A program made the position numbers and the translations under genes. Positions 46,544-55,014 of a DNA stretch of 64,000 nt are shown here, one piece after another. Below the pieces are notes generated by a model. The model had not been told where the DNA came from. It did no database searches and worked only from the letters and a program-made list of their open reading frames with translations. Origin of the DNA: Litoribacter populi (GTDB lineage: Bacteria; Bacteroidota; Bacteroidia; Cytophagales; Cyclobacteriaceae); contig NZ_VMKN01000001.1 in assembly GCF_007483685.1 (NCBI RefSeq), positions 2,406,393-2,470,392 of the forward strand. The letters run 5' to 3'. Every line of letters starts with the position of its first letter. Positions within the stretch are counted from its first letter, which is position 1.

Positions 46544-47503
46544 ATGGCGAAGACGAAAAGATCAAGAAAGGTTCCGAAAAAGAAGAATAAGTATTCCTTC
46601 CTAATTTTTTTTCTTTTGGTGCTGACAATTTTTTCCCTCACCATCTACACCATGAATTACCTGAAAGGTTTCGAGGGTCCAACCATCAAGTCTCCAGAGG
46701 TCCGCAGGGAGATATCCAAACCAGAGCCTGGCAAGGAAGAGGAAAAACCTACCCCAATAACAGTCTCGGAGAAAGAGGTTTTCGAACTTGAAGCATTTCT
46801 TATGGACTTAACCGAGATGCCGGAGTTTTCCCATCCCACCTTTTCAGTGGATCAAAACGGTGAATTAATTTCTCACAGTGCATATAGCCTTTCCTACGAT
46901 GAGGAAAACGAGCAGGCCTACTGGGTAAGCTACAAACTCACCGCCGACATGCTCAACGGGGGAATTAAAAGAGGAAACAATTTTCGGGAGGATCCGACCG
47001 TTTCAACCTCATCGGCATCTCCGCTAGATTATAGACTTTCGGGATATGACCGGGGGCATTTGGCTCCTGCCGGTGATTTCACCTATTCCAAGACTGCCAT
47101 GGACGAAAGCTTCTACATGAGTAACATGTCCCCCCAGTTGCCAGGTTTTAACCGTGGAATCTGGAAAAAACTGGAGGATCAGGTTCGCTACTGGGCACAG
47201 GCCAACGAGCAAATCTTTGTGGTGACAGGACCTGTGATTAAGGAAAATAGTTTAACTTTAGGTCAAAACAAGGTGGCAGTTCCCGAGTATTTCTATAAGG
47301 TGATATTGGACATCCATCCCCCGGAATACAAGGCGATTGCCTTTTTGATGAAAAACGAAAAGTCCAACCGGCCTTTGTTGGATTTTGCTATTACTGTGGA
47401 TAGCTTAGAGAGATTTGCCGGACTGGATTTCTTCCCTATGCTTCCAGACTCTTTGGAGAAACGACTAGAAAAAAGTAACAATCATGAAATTTGGTTTGAA
47501 TAA
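46544..47503 (+). CDS. Membrane-anchored DNA/RNA non-specific endonuclease
   Basis: The 319-residue protein has a very basic start, one membrane helix (about 18-37), a Pro/Glu-rich linker and a NUC1-type nuclease domain with the catalytic DRGHLAPAGD (H172 as the general base) and the later metal-binding NMSPQLPGFNRGIWKKLE. The helix position and the basic N-terminus point to anchoring in the inner membrane with the nuclease in the periplasm, where it may digest nucleic acids for nutrition or defence. The 3' end overlaps the DnaJ zinc finger gene by 20 bases. Confidence 0.92.
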   Translation: MAKTKRSRKVPKKKNKYSFLIFFLLVLTIFSLTIYTMNYLKGFEGPTIKSPEVRREISKPEPGKEEEKPTPITVSEKEVFELEAFLMDLTEMPEFSHPTFSVDQNGELISHSAYSLSYDEENEQAYWVSYKLTADMLNGGIKRGNNFREDPTVSTSSASPLDYRLSGYDRGHLAPAGDFTYSKTAMDESFYMSNMSPQLPGFNRGIWKKLEDQVRYWAQANEQIFVVTGPVIKENSLTLGQNKVAVPEYFYKVILDIHPPEYKAIAFLMKNEKSNRPLLDFAITVDSLERFAGLDFFPMLPDSLEKRLEKSNNHEIWFE

Positions 47504-48182
47504 ATATTTTGCAATTCTCTGTTTGCTGTTTACTTTCTGCAATCTGCAGGAAAGTTATGCTCAGAGGCCAAACCTCGGCACTTCTTCCAGAATGATGAAT
47601 TCTGCCAAGGATGCTATGGACAAAGAGGATTACGATAAGGCCAACAACATCTTTAGGCATATCATTGATAGTAATGCTCCTATTCCTCAAGAAATGCCAT
47701 ATCATTTTGCGGAAACCCTTTTCCACCTTAAGCAATATGACAACAGCTCCAATTTCTTGCAGAAATATATGGAAATAAACGGCTTCAATGGAGAAAATTA
47801 TGAGGAAGCAAGGGAGCTGCAAACTAGACTTGAAGGCCCCTTAGCAGAAATAAGAGCATGTCAATTGTGTGATAGGAAAGGCTATGCATATGAAACCTGC
47901 TCAACTTGTGAAGGTCATGCCCACACTCCTCAAGACTGCAGCTACTGTAAGGGTAAAGGTATCGTGGGCTGTAGCCGATGTGCAGGAAAGGGCATGATAA
48001 CCAAAAAAAACGTCTTTAATTTGGTCGAATATTACGAATGCGACCGGTGTAATGCAGAAGGAAGGTTGACCTGTCCGGAATGCGAGGGCAGCAAAACAGA
48101 ACTGAAAACCTGCAAAACCTGTAAAGGCAGCGGAAGAGTGACTTCCGACAAGTTATGTAGCCATGAAGACAATCAAAGTTGA
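47484..48182 (+). CDS. Secreted TPR and DnaJ-type zinc finger protein without J-domain
   Basis: The 232 residues have a signal peptide ending near SYAQ (24-27), a short TPR-like helical region (40-120) and seven CxxC pairs, at about 126, 139, 152, 163, 186, 197 and 210, most in the CxxCxGxG form of the DnaJ cysteine-rich domain (CSYCKGKG, CSRCAGKG, CKTCKGSG). There is no J-domain. It should therefore be a metal- or disulfide-containing periplasmic protein that binds another protein. It overlaps the nuclease gene, a fixed-looking pairing. Alternatively it is a general chaperone-like protein unrelated to the nuclease. Confidence 0.82.
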   Translation: MKFGLNKYFAILCLLFTFCNLQESYAQRPNLGTSSRMMNSAKDAMDKEDYDKANNIFRHIIDSNAPIPQEMPYHFAETLFHLKQYDNSSNFLQKYMEINGFNGENYEEARELQTRLEGPLAEIRACQLCDRKGYAYETCSTCEGHAHTPQDCSYCKGKGIVGCSRCAGKGMITKKNVFNLVEYYECDRCNAEGRLTCPECEGSKTELKTCKTCKGSGRVTSDKLCSHEDNQS

Positions 48183-48193
48183 CCACAAAAAAA

Positions 48194-48218
48194 GGCTTCC
48201 CGGAATATCCAGGAAGCC
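48194..48218. terminator. Bidirectional terminator between convergent genes
   Basis: Stem GGCTTCC/GGAAGCC with an A run before it and a T-rich stretch after it lies between the stops at 48182 and 48251, so it can serve both strands. Confidence 0.75.
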
Positions 48219-48250
48219 CTTTTACTTTTTTGGTTTAAGTATTTCAACTC

Positions 48251-48853
48251 TTAACTGCAATATTTGTCCAAAGCGCTTTGTGCAGGAGCATATCCCATTG
48301 ACACCGCTTGCTTCAAATCATCGCAACCACCTTTCTTATTTTTAGTTCCCAATTTTAGAATTCCCCTATAATGATAAGCTTGGGAAAAACCTTTATCCGC
48401 TTTTATAGCAGCACTATATTCAGTAAGTGCTTCATCTGTATTGCCCAATTGATGAAGGGCTCTCGCTTTTAGGAAATTAGCCATGGCCGGAGCTCCGGAA
48501 GTCTCAGTAGCGTAGTCTGCATACAACAAAGCTGCAGAATGGTTTTTCTGCTTTTGGTATAAATTAGACAAGCTCATCATCACCTGTACATTTTTTGAAT
48601 CATGTTCAAGAGCTTTTTTGAAATCGGCTTCTGCCTGTTCCAAATTACCCAGCTCTTCATGGGCGCGGCCCCTGTTGTAAAGGGCCTTAACATTTCTGGG
48701 GGATTTTTCTAAATAGCTATCATAAGAAGACACGGCTTGCTCATATTGCCCTTGGGCATAATAAGTGTCCCCTTGCTCAGAATCATCCTGACCACAGGCA
48801 AACATAAGGGTGGCCGCCCCAAACATGATAAGAATACTTTTTTTGAAATTCAT
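48251..48853 (-). CDS. TPR lipoprotein
   Basis: The 200 residues have a lipobox cysteine at C20 (LMFAC) and four or five TPR units, e.g. YEQAVSSYDSYLEKSPRNVKALYNRG and LEQAEADFKKALEHDSKNVQ. Such lipoproteins usually scaffold other envelope proteins. It starts 16 bases after the dapD stop in the same direction, so it shares the dapD transcript. Its partner is unknown. Confidence 0.88.
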   Translation of the reverse strand: MNFKKSILIMFGAATLMFACGQDDSEQGDTYYAQGQYEQAVSSYDSYLEKSPRNVKALYNRGRAHEELGNLEQAEADFKKALEHDSKNVQVMMSLSNLYQKQKNHSAALLYADYATETSGAPAMANFLKARALHQLGNTDEALTEYSAAIKADKGFSQAYHYRGILKLGTKNKKGGCDDLKQAVSMGYAPAQSALDKYCS

Positions 48854-48868
48854 TAATTATTCATTTGA

Positions 48869-49681
48869 TTAAACTGCTACATTGTTTTCCCGCAGAGCCT
48901 CATTAAGTGAAGTTTTTCTATCTGTTGAGGCTTTTCTTTGACCGATGATCAAAGCGCAAGGAACTTGATATTCCCCTGCCGGGAATTTCTTGGTACGGGA
49001 TCCAGGAATCACAACAGACCTCTCCGGTACGTACCCGCTATATTCTTTTGGTTCGCTTCCAGTCACATCGATAATCTTAGAACTGGCAGTCAAAGTCACC
49101 CCTGCTCCAATTACCGCTTCCTTACCAATCCGCACACCTTCTACAATGATGGCACGGGAACCGATAAATGCCCCGTCTTCAATAATAACTGGTGCGGCCT
49201 GTACAGGCTCCAAAACTCCGCCTATACCTACACCACCACTAAGGTGAACATCTTTGCCAATTTGCGCGCAGGAACCTACGGTAGCCCAAGTGTCCACCAT
49301 AGTTCCACTGTCCACATAAGCACCAATGTTAACGTAGGAAGGCATCATTACTACATTTCTGCCCAAGAAAGCTCCATATCTGGCAATTGCATGAGGAACA
49401 ACCCTTACACCTTGTTTGGCATAATTAGTTTTCAAAGCCATTTTGTCGTGAAACTCAAAAGGTCCCACTTCAATGGTTGCCATTTTTTGGATAGGGAAAT
49501 AAAGGATTACGGCCTTTTTGACCCAATCATTTACCTTCCAACCATCGGCAGTTGGCTCCGCGGTACGAAGGGTACCAAGGTCAAGCTCACTGATAACGGT
49601 CTTTATAGCTATTATAACGTCCTTTTCTTTCAATAATTCCCTATTGTCCCAGGCTTTCTCGATAATCGTCTTTAATTCCAT
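48869..49681 (-). CDS. dapD: Tetrahydrodipicolinate N-succinyltransferase DapD
   Basis: The start is placed at the ATG at 49681 (MELKTIIEKAWDNRELLKEKD), matching the family; an earlier in-frame start at 49741 would overlap the divergent gene. The 270-residue length agrees with DapD. The left-handed beta-helix is built from repeats such as NIGAYVDSGTMVDTWATVGS and VGIGGVLEPVQAAPVIIED. The enzyme succinylates tetrahydrodipicolinate in the succinylase branch of diaminopimelate and lysine synthesis. Diaminopimelate is needed for peptidoglycan. Confidence 0.96.
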   Translation of the reverse strand: MELKTIIEKAWDNRELLKEKDVIIAIKTVISELDLGTLRTAEPTADGWKVNDWVKKAVILYFPIQKMATIEVGPFEFHDKMALKTNYAKQGVRVVPHAIARYGAFLGRNVVMMPSYVNIGAYVDSGTMVDTWATVGSCAQIGKDVHLSGGVGIGGVLEPVQAAPVIIEDGAFIGSRAIIVEGVRIGKEAVIGAGVTLTASSKIIDVTGSEPKEYSGYVPERSVVIPGSRTKKFPAGEYQVPCALIIGQRKASTDRKTSLNEALRENNVAV

Positions 49682-49719
49682 AAAATTTGGTAGATTCGCT
49701 AAGTTTGATTTTTCTATAG

Positions 49720-50832
49720 ATGAAGAAGGTAATAATCGCATCAGTCCTAAAACCGGTCAACGATACCCGGGCTTTTCATAAGCTTGCCCTATCTCTGCGT
49801 GAAACAAATAAATACCATGTTAACATCATAGGATTTTTTGCAAAAAATACACCGAACGAGCCAAATATAGTTTTCACCACCCTCCAGCACAACCACCGTT
49901 TACATTACACACGGCTAACTGCATCATTAAGATTTATTAATTTTGTTAAAAGTTACAAACCGGACTTAGTGGTGGTAACCACCTATGAACTTCTCCCTGC
50001 TGCTGTTTACCTCAAAAAACGGATGGGATTTAAACTCATTTATGATGTGCAGGAAAATTACTCCCTTAACATCAAGTCAAACAAAACTCTTCCCAGCTGG
50101 CTAGGCAGAATACTGGGTGGGTCAGTTGGCTATTTGGAGGAAAAGGCATTCTCATCTATAGACCATTTTGTCTTAGCCGAAAGAAGCTACAAACTTGAAT
50201 TGGGGTTAAGAGATAATTATACCATCCTTGAAAATAAAACCACCATTCAGCCAGTCAAAGTATCTCCATTCAAACTGACCTCTGGTCAAGCTTTGACATT
50301 CGTAATATACGGTACGCTCACCCCAGTGTATGGTGTTGAAGAAGCAATTGATTGGTTCTTAAATCTGAGTCAACACGAACCACTTTTTCGCCTTACCATA
50401 GTAGGCCATGTTCCGCTCAAAAGTTTCCATCAAACAATATTAGAAAAGGTAGAAGGAAATGTGAACATCCATCATAATCTTTCATCCACACCTATATCTT
50501 ATCCACAAATTCTAACTACTGCCAGTATGGCAGACGTAGTATTATTACCTTATCAGCAGATTGCCAGCATTAGGTATAAAATACCTACCAAACTTTATGA
50601 ATCCTTAGCCCTTGGAAAGCCAATAATTCATAGCCCAAATGCTTTATGGAAAGACATATCAGCACCGTATACTGCAAGCCTAGAACTTGACTTTTTGAAC
50701 CCTCCTTCAAGCCTAGATTTCCTAAGGCAATTACACGCTCACACCTTCTACCAAAACTCTCCCGGGGAAAGCATTTCCTGGACCCCTGAATCCACTAGAT
50801 GGACCACTCTTGTGGATAACTTATTGGGGTAA
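49720..50832 (+). CDS. Family 4-like glycosyltransferase
   Basis: The 370-residue protein has the two-Rossmann GT-B layout: an N-terminal half beginning KKVIIASVLKPVNDTRAFHKLALSL and a C-terminal half with YGTLTPVYGVEEAIDWF (motif entering the donor domain) and KIPTKLYESLALGKPIIHS, the E-x7-E region of GT4. It probably adds a sugar to an envelope glycan. Donor and acceptor are unknown. It is divergent from dapD and stands alone. Confidence 0.82.
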   Translation: MKKVIIASVLKPVNDTRAFHKLALSLRETNKYHVNIIGFFAKNTPNEPNIVFTTLQHNHRLHYTRLTASLRFINFVKSYKPDLVVVTTYELLPAAVYLKKRMGFKLIYDVQENYSLNIKSNKTLPSWLGRILGGSVGYLEEKAFSSIDHFVLAERSYKLELGLRDNYTILENKTTIQPVKVSPFKLTSGQALTFVIYGTLTPVYGVEEAIDWFLNLSQHEPLFRLTIVGHVPLKSFHQTILEKVEGNVNIHHNLSSTPISYPQILTTASMADVVLLPYQQIASIRYKIPTKLYESLALGKPIIHSPNALWKDISAPYTASLELDFLNPPSSLDFLRQLHAHTFYQNSPGESISWTPESTRWTTLVDNLLG

Positions 50833-50989
50833 CCCAATCTTGTCCACACTTATCAACTTTATACCCTTTTCAGAAACCCATCCAACCATACCGGAAACTC
50901 CTTTTCCCGCAAGAACATCACTCCTATTTCCCTATTTATCTATTTCCTTACTTCTATATACAACTAGTTGTCAATTATTTACAAATTAT

Positions 50990-51005
50990 TTTAGTTTGGT
51001 CTAAA
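50990..51005 (+). promoter_or_regulatory. Putative DtxR/MntR operator 1
   Basis: TTTAGTTTGGTCTAAA, a 16-base sequence with arms TTTAG/CTAAA and six bases between. It lies 131-146 bases upstream of the start at 51136. The same arm and spacing recur in operator 2. Confidence 0.6.
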
Positions 51006-51088
51006 CTTATATTTAGCCACTATTGATCCCGAGTTCACATTCCAAAATGAGTTTTCCACAATGGGATTAGGTTATATGGAAATATTTT

Positions 51089-51104
51089 TTTAGTATTGCC
51101 TAAA
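51089..51104 (+). promoter_or_regulatory. Putative DtxR/MntR operator 2
   Basis: TTTAGTATTGCCTAAA, with the same TTTAG-N6-CTAAA form as operator 1, 32-47 bases before the regulator start and so well placed to block transcription. The shape resembles operators of DtxR-family repressors. Autoregulation is inference. Confidence 0.65.
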
Positions 51105-51135
51105 CAATATTATACACCCCTATAATCCGGGCTAT

Positions 51136-51801
51136 ATGATCAAGCTTACTTCTGCTGAAGAAAATTACCTGAAAGCCGTTTACCACCTCTCTGAAGAAGG
51201 GAAGAAAAACGTCTCCACTAACGACATCTCGGCTGAGATGAAAACCAAGCCTGCCTCCGTCTCCGATATGCTCCGGAAACTGTCGGATAAAAAGGTCATA
51301 GACTATCGAAAATATTATGGGGTTAACATCACCGATGAGGGTAAAAAGTATGCCCTTCAGGTCATTCGTAAACACCGCTTGTGGGAGGTCTTTCTGGTAG
51401 AAAAGCTAAGGTTTGCTTGGGACGAAGTACACGAAGTGGCAGAGGAATTGGAGCATATCAAGAGCCCTATTTTGATACAACGCCTGGATGAATTCTTGGG
51501 GCATCCTAAGTTTGACCCCCACGGCGACCCCATCCCCGATGAGTTTGGTGACGTAAAGGCCAGACCTCGATTGCCTCTCAATGTACTAGCTCTAAATGAC
51601 GGTGGTCAGATAGTTGCGGTGAAGGACAGCAGCGCAGCCTTCCTCCGCTACCTCGACAAAGTAGGCGCTTACATTGGCGCAAGGGTAAAGGTGTTGGACA
51701 AAGTTGAATTTGATGGCTCCTTAGAGATCTTAGTGGATAATAAGAAGACGCTGTTTATGTCGAAGGATGTAGCGGAGAATATATTGGTGTTGCAGCAATA
51801 A
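51136..51801 (+). CDS. DtxR/MntR-family metal-dependent regulator
   Basis: The 221 residues contain a winged helix (about 3-75, with TNDISAEMKTKPASVSDMLRKLSDKKVIDY), a DtxR dimerisation domain with the metal residues H80, E84 (HRLWE), H99, E103, E106 and H107 (HEVAEELEH), and a C-terminal FeoA-like SH3 domain (LPLNVLALNDGGQIVAVKD). This matches the MntR/IdeR/SirR group and should sense manganese or ferrous iron. The importer genes start 217 bases later on the same strand, and two matching palindromes precede the gene. It is therefore the likely repressor of the importer and of itself. The metal cannot be told from sequence alone. Confidence 0.92.
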   Translation: MIKLTSAEENYLKAVYHLSEEGKKNVSTNDISAEMKTKPASVSDMLRKLSDKKVIDYRKYYGVNITDEGKKYALQVIRKHRLWEVFLVEKLRFAWDEVHEVAEELEHIKSPILIQRLDEFLGHPKFDPHGDPIPDEFGDVKARPRLPLNVLALNDGGQIVAVKDSSAAFLRYLDKVGAYIGARVKVLDKVEFDGSLEILVDNKKTLFMSKDVAENILVLQQ

Positions 51802-51805
51802 CTTT

Positions 51806-51994
51806 GTACTAAGTACCAAGTACTAAGTACAGATGAAGGCTGCCGGATTATATTAGGTAGCGGGAAATAGGCCATTGTTGTTTTATGGGGGAATGGATCG
51901 TGATGTTAAGAATGGAAATATAGGAAACTCCAAATGGCTAAAATTATGGGCAATTGCTAAAAACACATAGTACATAGTACCTAGTACTTAGTAC
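51806..51994. repeat. Two GTAC heptamer arrays between regulator and importer genes
   Basis: GTACTAA-GTACCAA-GTACTAA-GTAC occupies 51806-51830, and four ATAGTAC-like heptamers (ATAGTAC, ATAGTAC, CTAGTAC, TTAGTAC) occupy 51967-51994. The second array ends 24 bases before the binding-protein start. Between them the sequence is AT-rich without a reading frame. Both arrays are period-7 and share the GTAC core. Confidence 0.7.
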
Positions 51995-52018
51995 AACCCT
52001 AAATTCACATGAAATTAA

Positions 52019-52933
52019 ATGAACTTCAATAAATACACCGCCCTTATCATCCTTGTGCTAGTTATGGGCTGTAAATCCGTAGACCGCAAGAGGAACGAGA
52101 AATTCCTCATCGTCACTACCACCAATATCCTGGCGGATGCAGTAAGGCATATTGTGAAGGACAGCGCAGAGGTGCAGTCATTGATGGCGATTGGTGTGGA
52201 TCCACATCTTTACAAGGCCAGCCAAAGAGATCTTGACAAACTCTTTGATGCGGATCTGGTCATTTATCAGGGTATTTTTCTTGAAGGAAAGATGAATGAG
52301 GTGTTGAAAAAATTCTCTCGAACCAATCCGGTGGTATCTGTCGAAAGTCGACTCTCCCCCACCCTATTGCTAGAAGACGAGGAGTTCGAAGGGGCATATG
52401 ATCCCCACATTTGGTTTGACCCTATGATATGGAAGGAGACAATCGAAAACCTGGCCTTTGACCTTAAGGAGGCCAAGCCTGAATGGTCAGAATACATTGA
52501 CCAAAACGTGTCAGAATACAGTCAAATCCTTGATTCACTGCATTCCAGATTGAAAGAGCAGGTTGAGGCATTACCTGAAGACAGAAGGATATTGGTGACC
52601 GCCCATGATGCCTTTGCTTATTTTGGCAGAGCTTATGGACTGGACGTTCACGGTCTACAGGGCCTCTCCACGCTATCCGAACCCGGCTTGAATGATGTAT
52701 CCAAGCTGGTAAATTTTATTGTAACAAATCAGATCAAGGCCATATTTTCGGAACAAAGCATTTCTCCAAGGGGTGTTAAAGCTTTGGTGGAAGGCTGTCG
52801 AAGACGGGGTCAGGAAGTCCTACTTGCAGGCCCGCTCTACACCGACAGCCTCGGCGAAAAGGACGGCCCAGCCGGTACTTACACCGATATGCTTATGTAC
52901 AACATGGAAACTATCGTAGAAAACCTTAAATAG
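52019..52933 (+). CDS. TroA-like metal-binding lipoprotein of an ABC importer
   Basis: The 304 residues have a lipobox (cysteine C18 in LVMGC) and the ligands of cluster A-I metal-binding proteins: H63 (DPHLY), H130 (DPHIWFDP), H196 (AHDAFAYFG) and D276 (YTDSLG). HDAFAYFGRAYGLDVHGLQG closely resembles Treponema TroA, which binds zinc and manganese. The permease and ATPase genes follow with 1-base gaps. The operon context with a DtxR-type regulator favours manganese or iron. Confidence 0.9.
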   Translation: MNFNKYTALIILVLVMGCKSVDRKRNEKFLIVTTTNILADAVRHIVKDSAEVQSLMAIGVDPHLYKASQRDLDKLFDADLVIYQGIFLEGKMNEVLKKFSRTNPVVSVESRLSPTLLLEDEEFEGAYDPHIWFDPMIWKETIENLAFDLKEAKPEWSEYIDQNVSEYSQILDSLHSRLKEQVEALPEDRRILVTAHDAFAYFGRAYGLDVHGLQGLSTLSEPGLNDVSKLVNFIVTNQIKAIFSEQSISPRGVKALVEGCRRRGQEVLLAGPLYTDSLGEKDGPAGTYTDMLMYNMETIVENLK

Positions 52934-52934
52934 C

Positions 52935-53723
52935 ATGATAACTCAAGTTCAAAAACCTGTATTGGAAGTTCATGACTTGACCGTGAGTTACGGAAGAAAT
53001 CCTGTGCTTTGGAATATAGATTTTACTTTACCCAAAGGCTCACTGGCCGGCATCATCGGTCCCAATGGAGCCGGCAAATCCTCTTTGATTAAGGCCATTA
53101 TGGGTTTGCTGGAAATCAACAACGGCTATATCAAAGTCTTTGACCAAGGGTTAAATGAGGTCAGGAAGAAAATAAGTTATGTGCCCCAAAGGGAATCCGT
53201 GGACTGGGATTTTCCTGCTTCCGCATTGGACATCGTTCAAATGGGAACCTATCATAAGCTTGGACTTTTCCGCCGGCCTGGTAAAGCAGAAAAAGCGCTT
53301 GCACTCGATTGCCTCAAAAAAGTAGGCATGGAAAAGTACCGTGACCGTCAAATCTCTGAGCTTTCCGGTGGTCAGCAGCAGCGGGTTTTCATAGCAAGGG
53401 CTTTGGCCCAACAGGCTGAAATCTACTTTATGGACGAACCCTTTGCCGGGGTGGATATCAGCACCGAAAACATGATTGTCGACCTCTTAAAAGACATGAC
53501 CGCGGAAGGCAAAACCGTCATTGTGGTCCATCACGACATTCATTCAGCGCCAAAATACTTCGATTGGATCATCATGCTCAACATGTATTTGGTTGCTTCC
53601 GGTCCTACAGAGAAGGTTTTGACCGAGGCGCTATTAGAAAAAACCTTTGGAGGAAAGCTGAGTCTACTTTCTGACGCAGCACAATTAATTAAAGAGAAAG
53701 GGTTTAACCCATTGAAAAGCTGA
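52935..53723 (+). CDS. ABC importer ATPase for metals (TroB/MntB-like)
   Basis: The 262-residue ATPase has Walker A GPNGAGKSS, Q-loop around VPQRESVDWDFP (a hallmark of TroB/MntB/SitB subunits), signature LSGGQQQR and Walker B IYFMDEPFAGVD, all intact. It begins one base after the binding-protein gene and ends one base before the permease gene, so it is a core part of the operon. It powers import of the metal bound by the lipoprotein. Confidence 0.93.
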   Translation: MITQVQKPVLEVHDLTVSYGRNPVLWNIDFTLPKGSLAGIIGPNGAGKSSLIKAIMGLLEINNGYIKVFDQGLNEVRKKISYVPQRESVDWDFPASALDIVQMGTYHKLGLFRRPGKAEKALALDCLKKVGMEKYRDRQISELSGGQQQRVFIARALAQQAEIYFMDEPFAGVDISTENMIVDLLKDMTAEGKTVIVVHHDIHSAPKYFDWIIMLNMYLVASGPTEKVLTEALLEKTFGGKLSLLSDAAQLIKEKGFNPLKS

Positions 53724-53724
53724 T

Positions 53725-55014
53725 ATGGAGGACTTCGTTTACTTTTTTTCATTTCAGGACCCCAATGTGGCCATGGTGGTGGCAGGCATCACGTTGCTCT
53801 CCATCAGCGCTGCCATGGTGGGTACATTTACTTTTTTGGACAAAAAGGCTCTGTTGGGTGATGCCATTTCCCATGCAGTACTTCCTGGGGTCTGTCTAGC
53901 ATTCATGTTTGCCGGAAGCAAAAACCCCTACTGGATAGTTTTGGGGGCTTTTATTACAGGTGCCATCTCCACCTATGCCATCGAATGGATCAGCAATTCG
54001 ACCAAACTCAAGGAGGATACTGTGATTGCCGCAGTACTTTCAGTCTTTTTCGGTATAGGAATTCTATTGTTAACCCAGCTTCAACAAACAGGAGACGCCG
54101 CCTTATCTGGGCTTGACCATTTCCTTTTTGGGAACGCCATTTCCATAGTCTATGAAGATTTGATGGTATATGGTATTCTGGCTCTTTTGGTTATCATATG
54201 CATTTTGGTGTTTTACAAGGAGTTCAAGCTGATAATTTTCAATCCCAGCTTTGCCGAAAGCGTTGGACTTCCGGTCAAAAGACTTAAACTCCTGTTCAAT
54301 ACTTTACTTGTAATGGCTGTTGTGACTGGTATTCAAGCCATTGGGGTTGTTTTAATGGCGGCACTTCTGATCACTCCTCCAGCGGCGGCGAGGTTTTGGT
54401 CTAACCGTTTACATGTGATTTTGATGTTGGCAGTTTTATTTGCGGTGCTATCTGGAATTGCCGGCGCTTTCATTTCTTTTGCCGTGCCCCACATGCCTAC
54501 TGGGCCCTGGGTGGTTATGGCTATTTCCTTTATCGCTTTCGCTTCCTTTTTCTTTGCGGGGAAAAAAGGCATCCTCTCCAAATGGTACAACCAAAGAAAT
54601 TATCAGCAGAAGATCCATAGGGACCATATTTTAAAATCATTATTTCAAGCCTTAGAGAAAAATTCCAAAACCCTGGAGAAAGATGAGATCATGGAATATT
54701 TTCCTGGCAAAGAAAAGCTAACCCGAACTTACATTTCAAAATTGGAGCAGGAAAACAAAATTGAACTCGAAGGTGAAAAACTTAAGCTCACCCCTTCCGG
54801 ATTGGTTGAGGCCAAAAGAGTAGTAAGGCTTCACCGTCTTTGGGAACTTTACCTGGCCCAATATCTGAACCTGGCACCGGACCACGTGCACGATATGGCC
54901 GAAAAGATGGAACATTTGCTTACTCCGGAACTGGAAGCCAAACTTGACGCTTCTCTAGATTACCCTACTCAAGATCCGCATCACTCCAAAATCCCGAGAG
55001 ACAATGACCTTTGA
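53725..55014 (+). CDS. Metal ABC permease fused to a DtxR-like domain
   Basis: Residues 1-278 are a TroC/MntC-type permease with about eight helices and the conserved LLGDAISHAVLPG and LLITPPAAARFW segments. Residues about 295-429 are an added soluble region: a winged helix (LTRTYISKLEQENKIELEGEKLKLTPSG) and a DtxR dimerisation segment with H370, E374 (HRLWE), H389, E393, E396 and H397 (VHDMAEKMEH), equivalent to the metal residues of the stand-alone regulator. The fusion resembles chlamydial YtgC-YtgR, in which the C-terminal repressor is cleaved off. The reading frame has no stop or frameshift between the parts. Whether cleavage occurs here is unknown; metal-dependent gating is the alternative. 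Confidence 0.9.
   Translation: MEDFVYFFSFQDPNVAMVVAGITLLSISAAMVGTFTFLDKKALLGDAISHAVLPGVCLAFMFAGSKNPYWIVLGAFITGAISTYAIEWISNSTKLKEDTVIAAVLSVFFGIGILLLTQLQQTGDAALSGLDHFLFGNAISIVYEDLMVYGILALLVIICILVFYKEFKLIIFNPSFAESVGLPVKRLKLLFNTLLVMAVVTGIQAIGVVLMAALLITPPAAARFWSNRLHVILMLAVLFAVLSGIAGAFISFAVPHMPTGPWVVMAISFIAFASFFFAGKKGILSKWYNQRNYQQKIHRDHILKSLFQALEKNSKTLEKDEIMEYFPGKEKLTRTYISKLEQENKIELEGEKLKLTPSGLVEAKRVVRLHRLWELYLAQYLNLAPDHVHDMAEKMEHLLTPELEAKLDASLDYPTQDPHHSKIPRDNDL

Larger units (their letters stand above)
50833..51135. other. Regulatory region before the DtxR-type regulator gene
   Basis: This 303-base stretch has no gene. It holds two related palindromes (listed separately) before the metal regulator gene at 51136; the rest is AT-rich. 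No terminator for the preceding glycosyltransferase gene is evident. Confidence 0.6.

Noticed and set aside
48938-49636. A 232-codon plus-strand frame opposite dapD
   Set aside because: It is antisense to the beta-helix repeats of dapD, whose regular codons often leave long open antisense frames.
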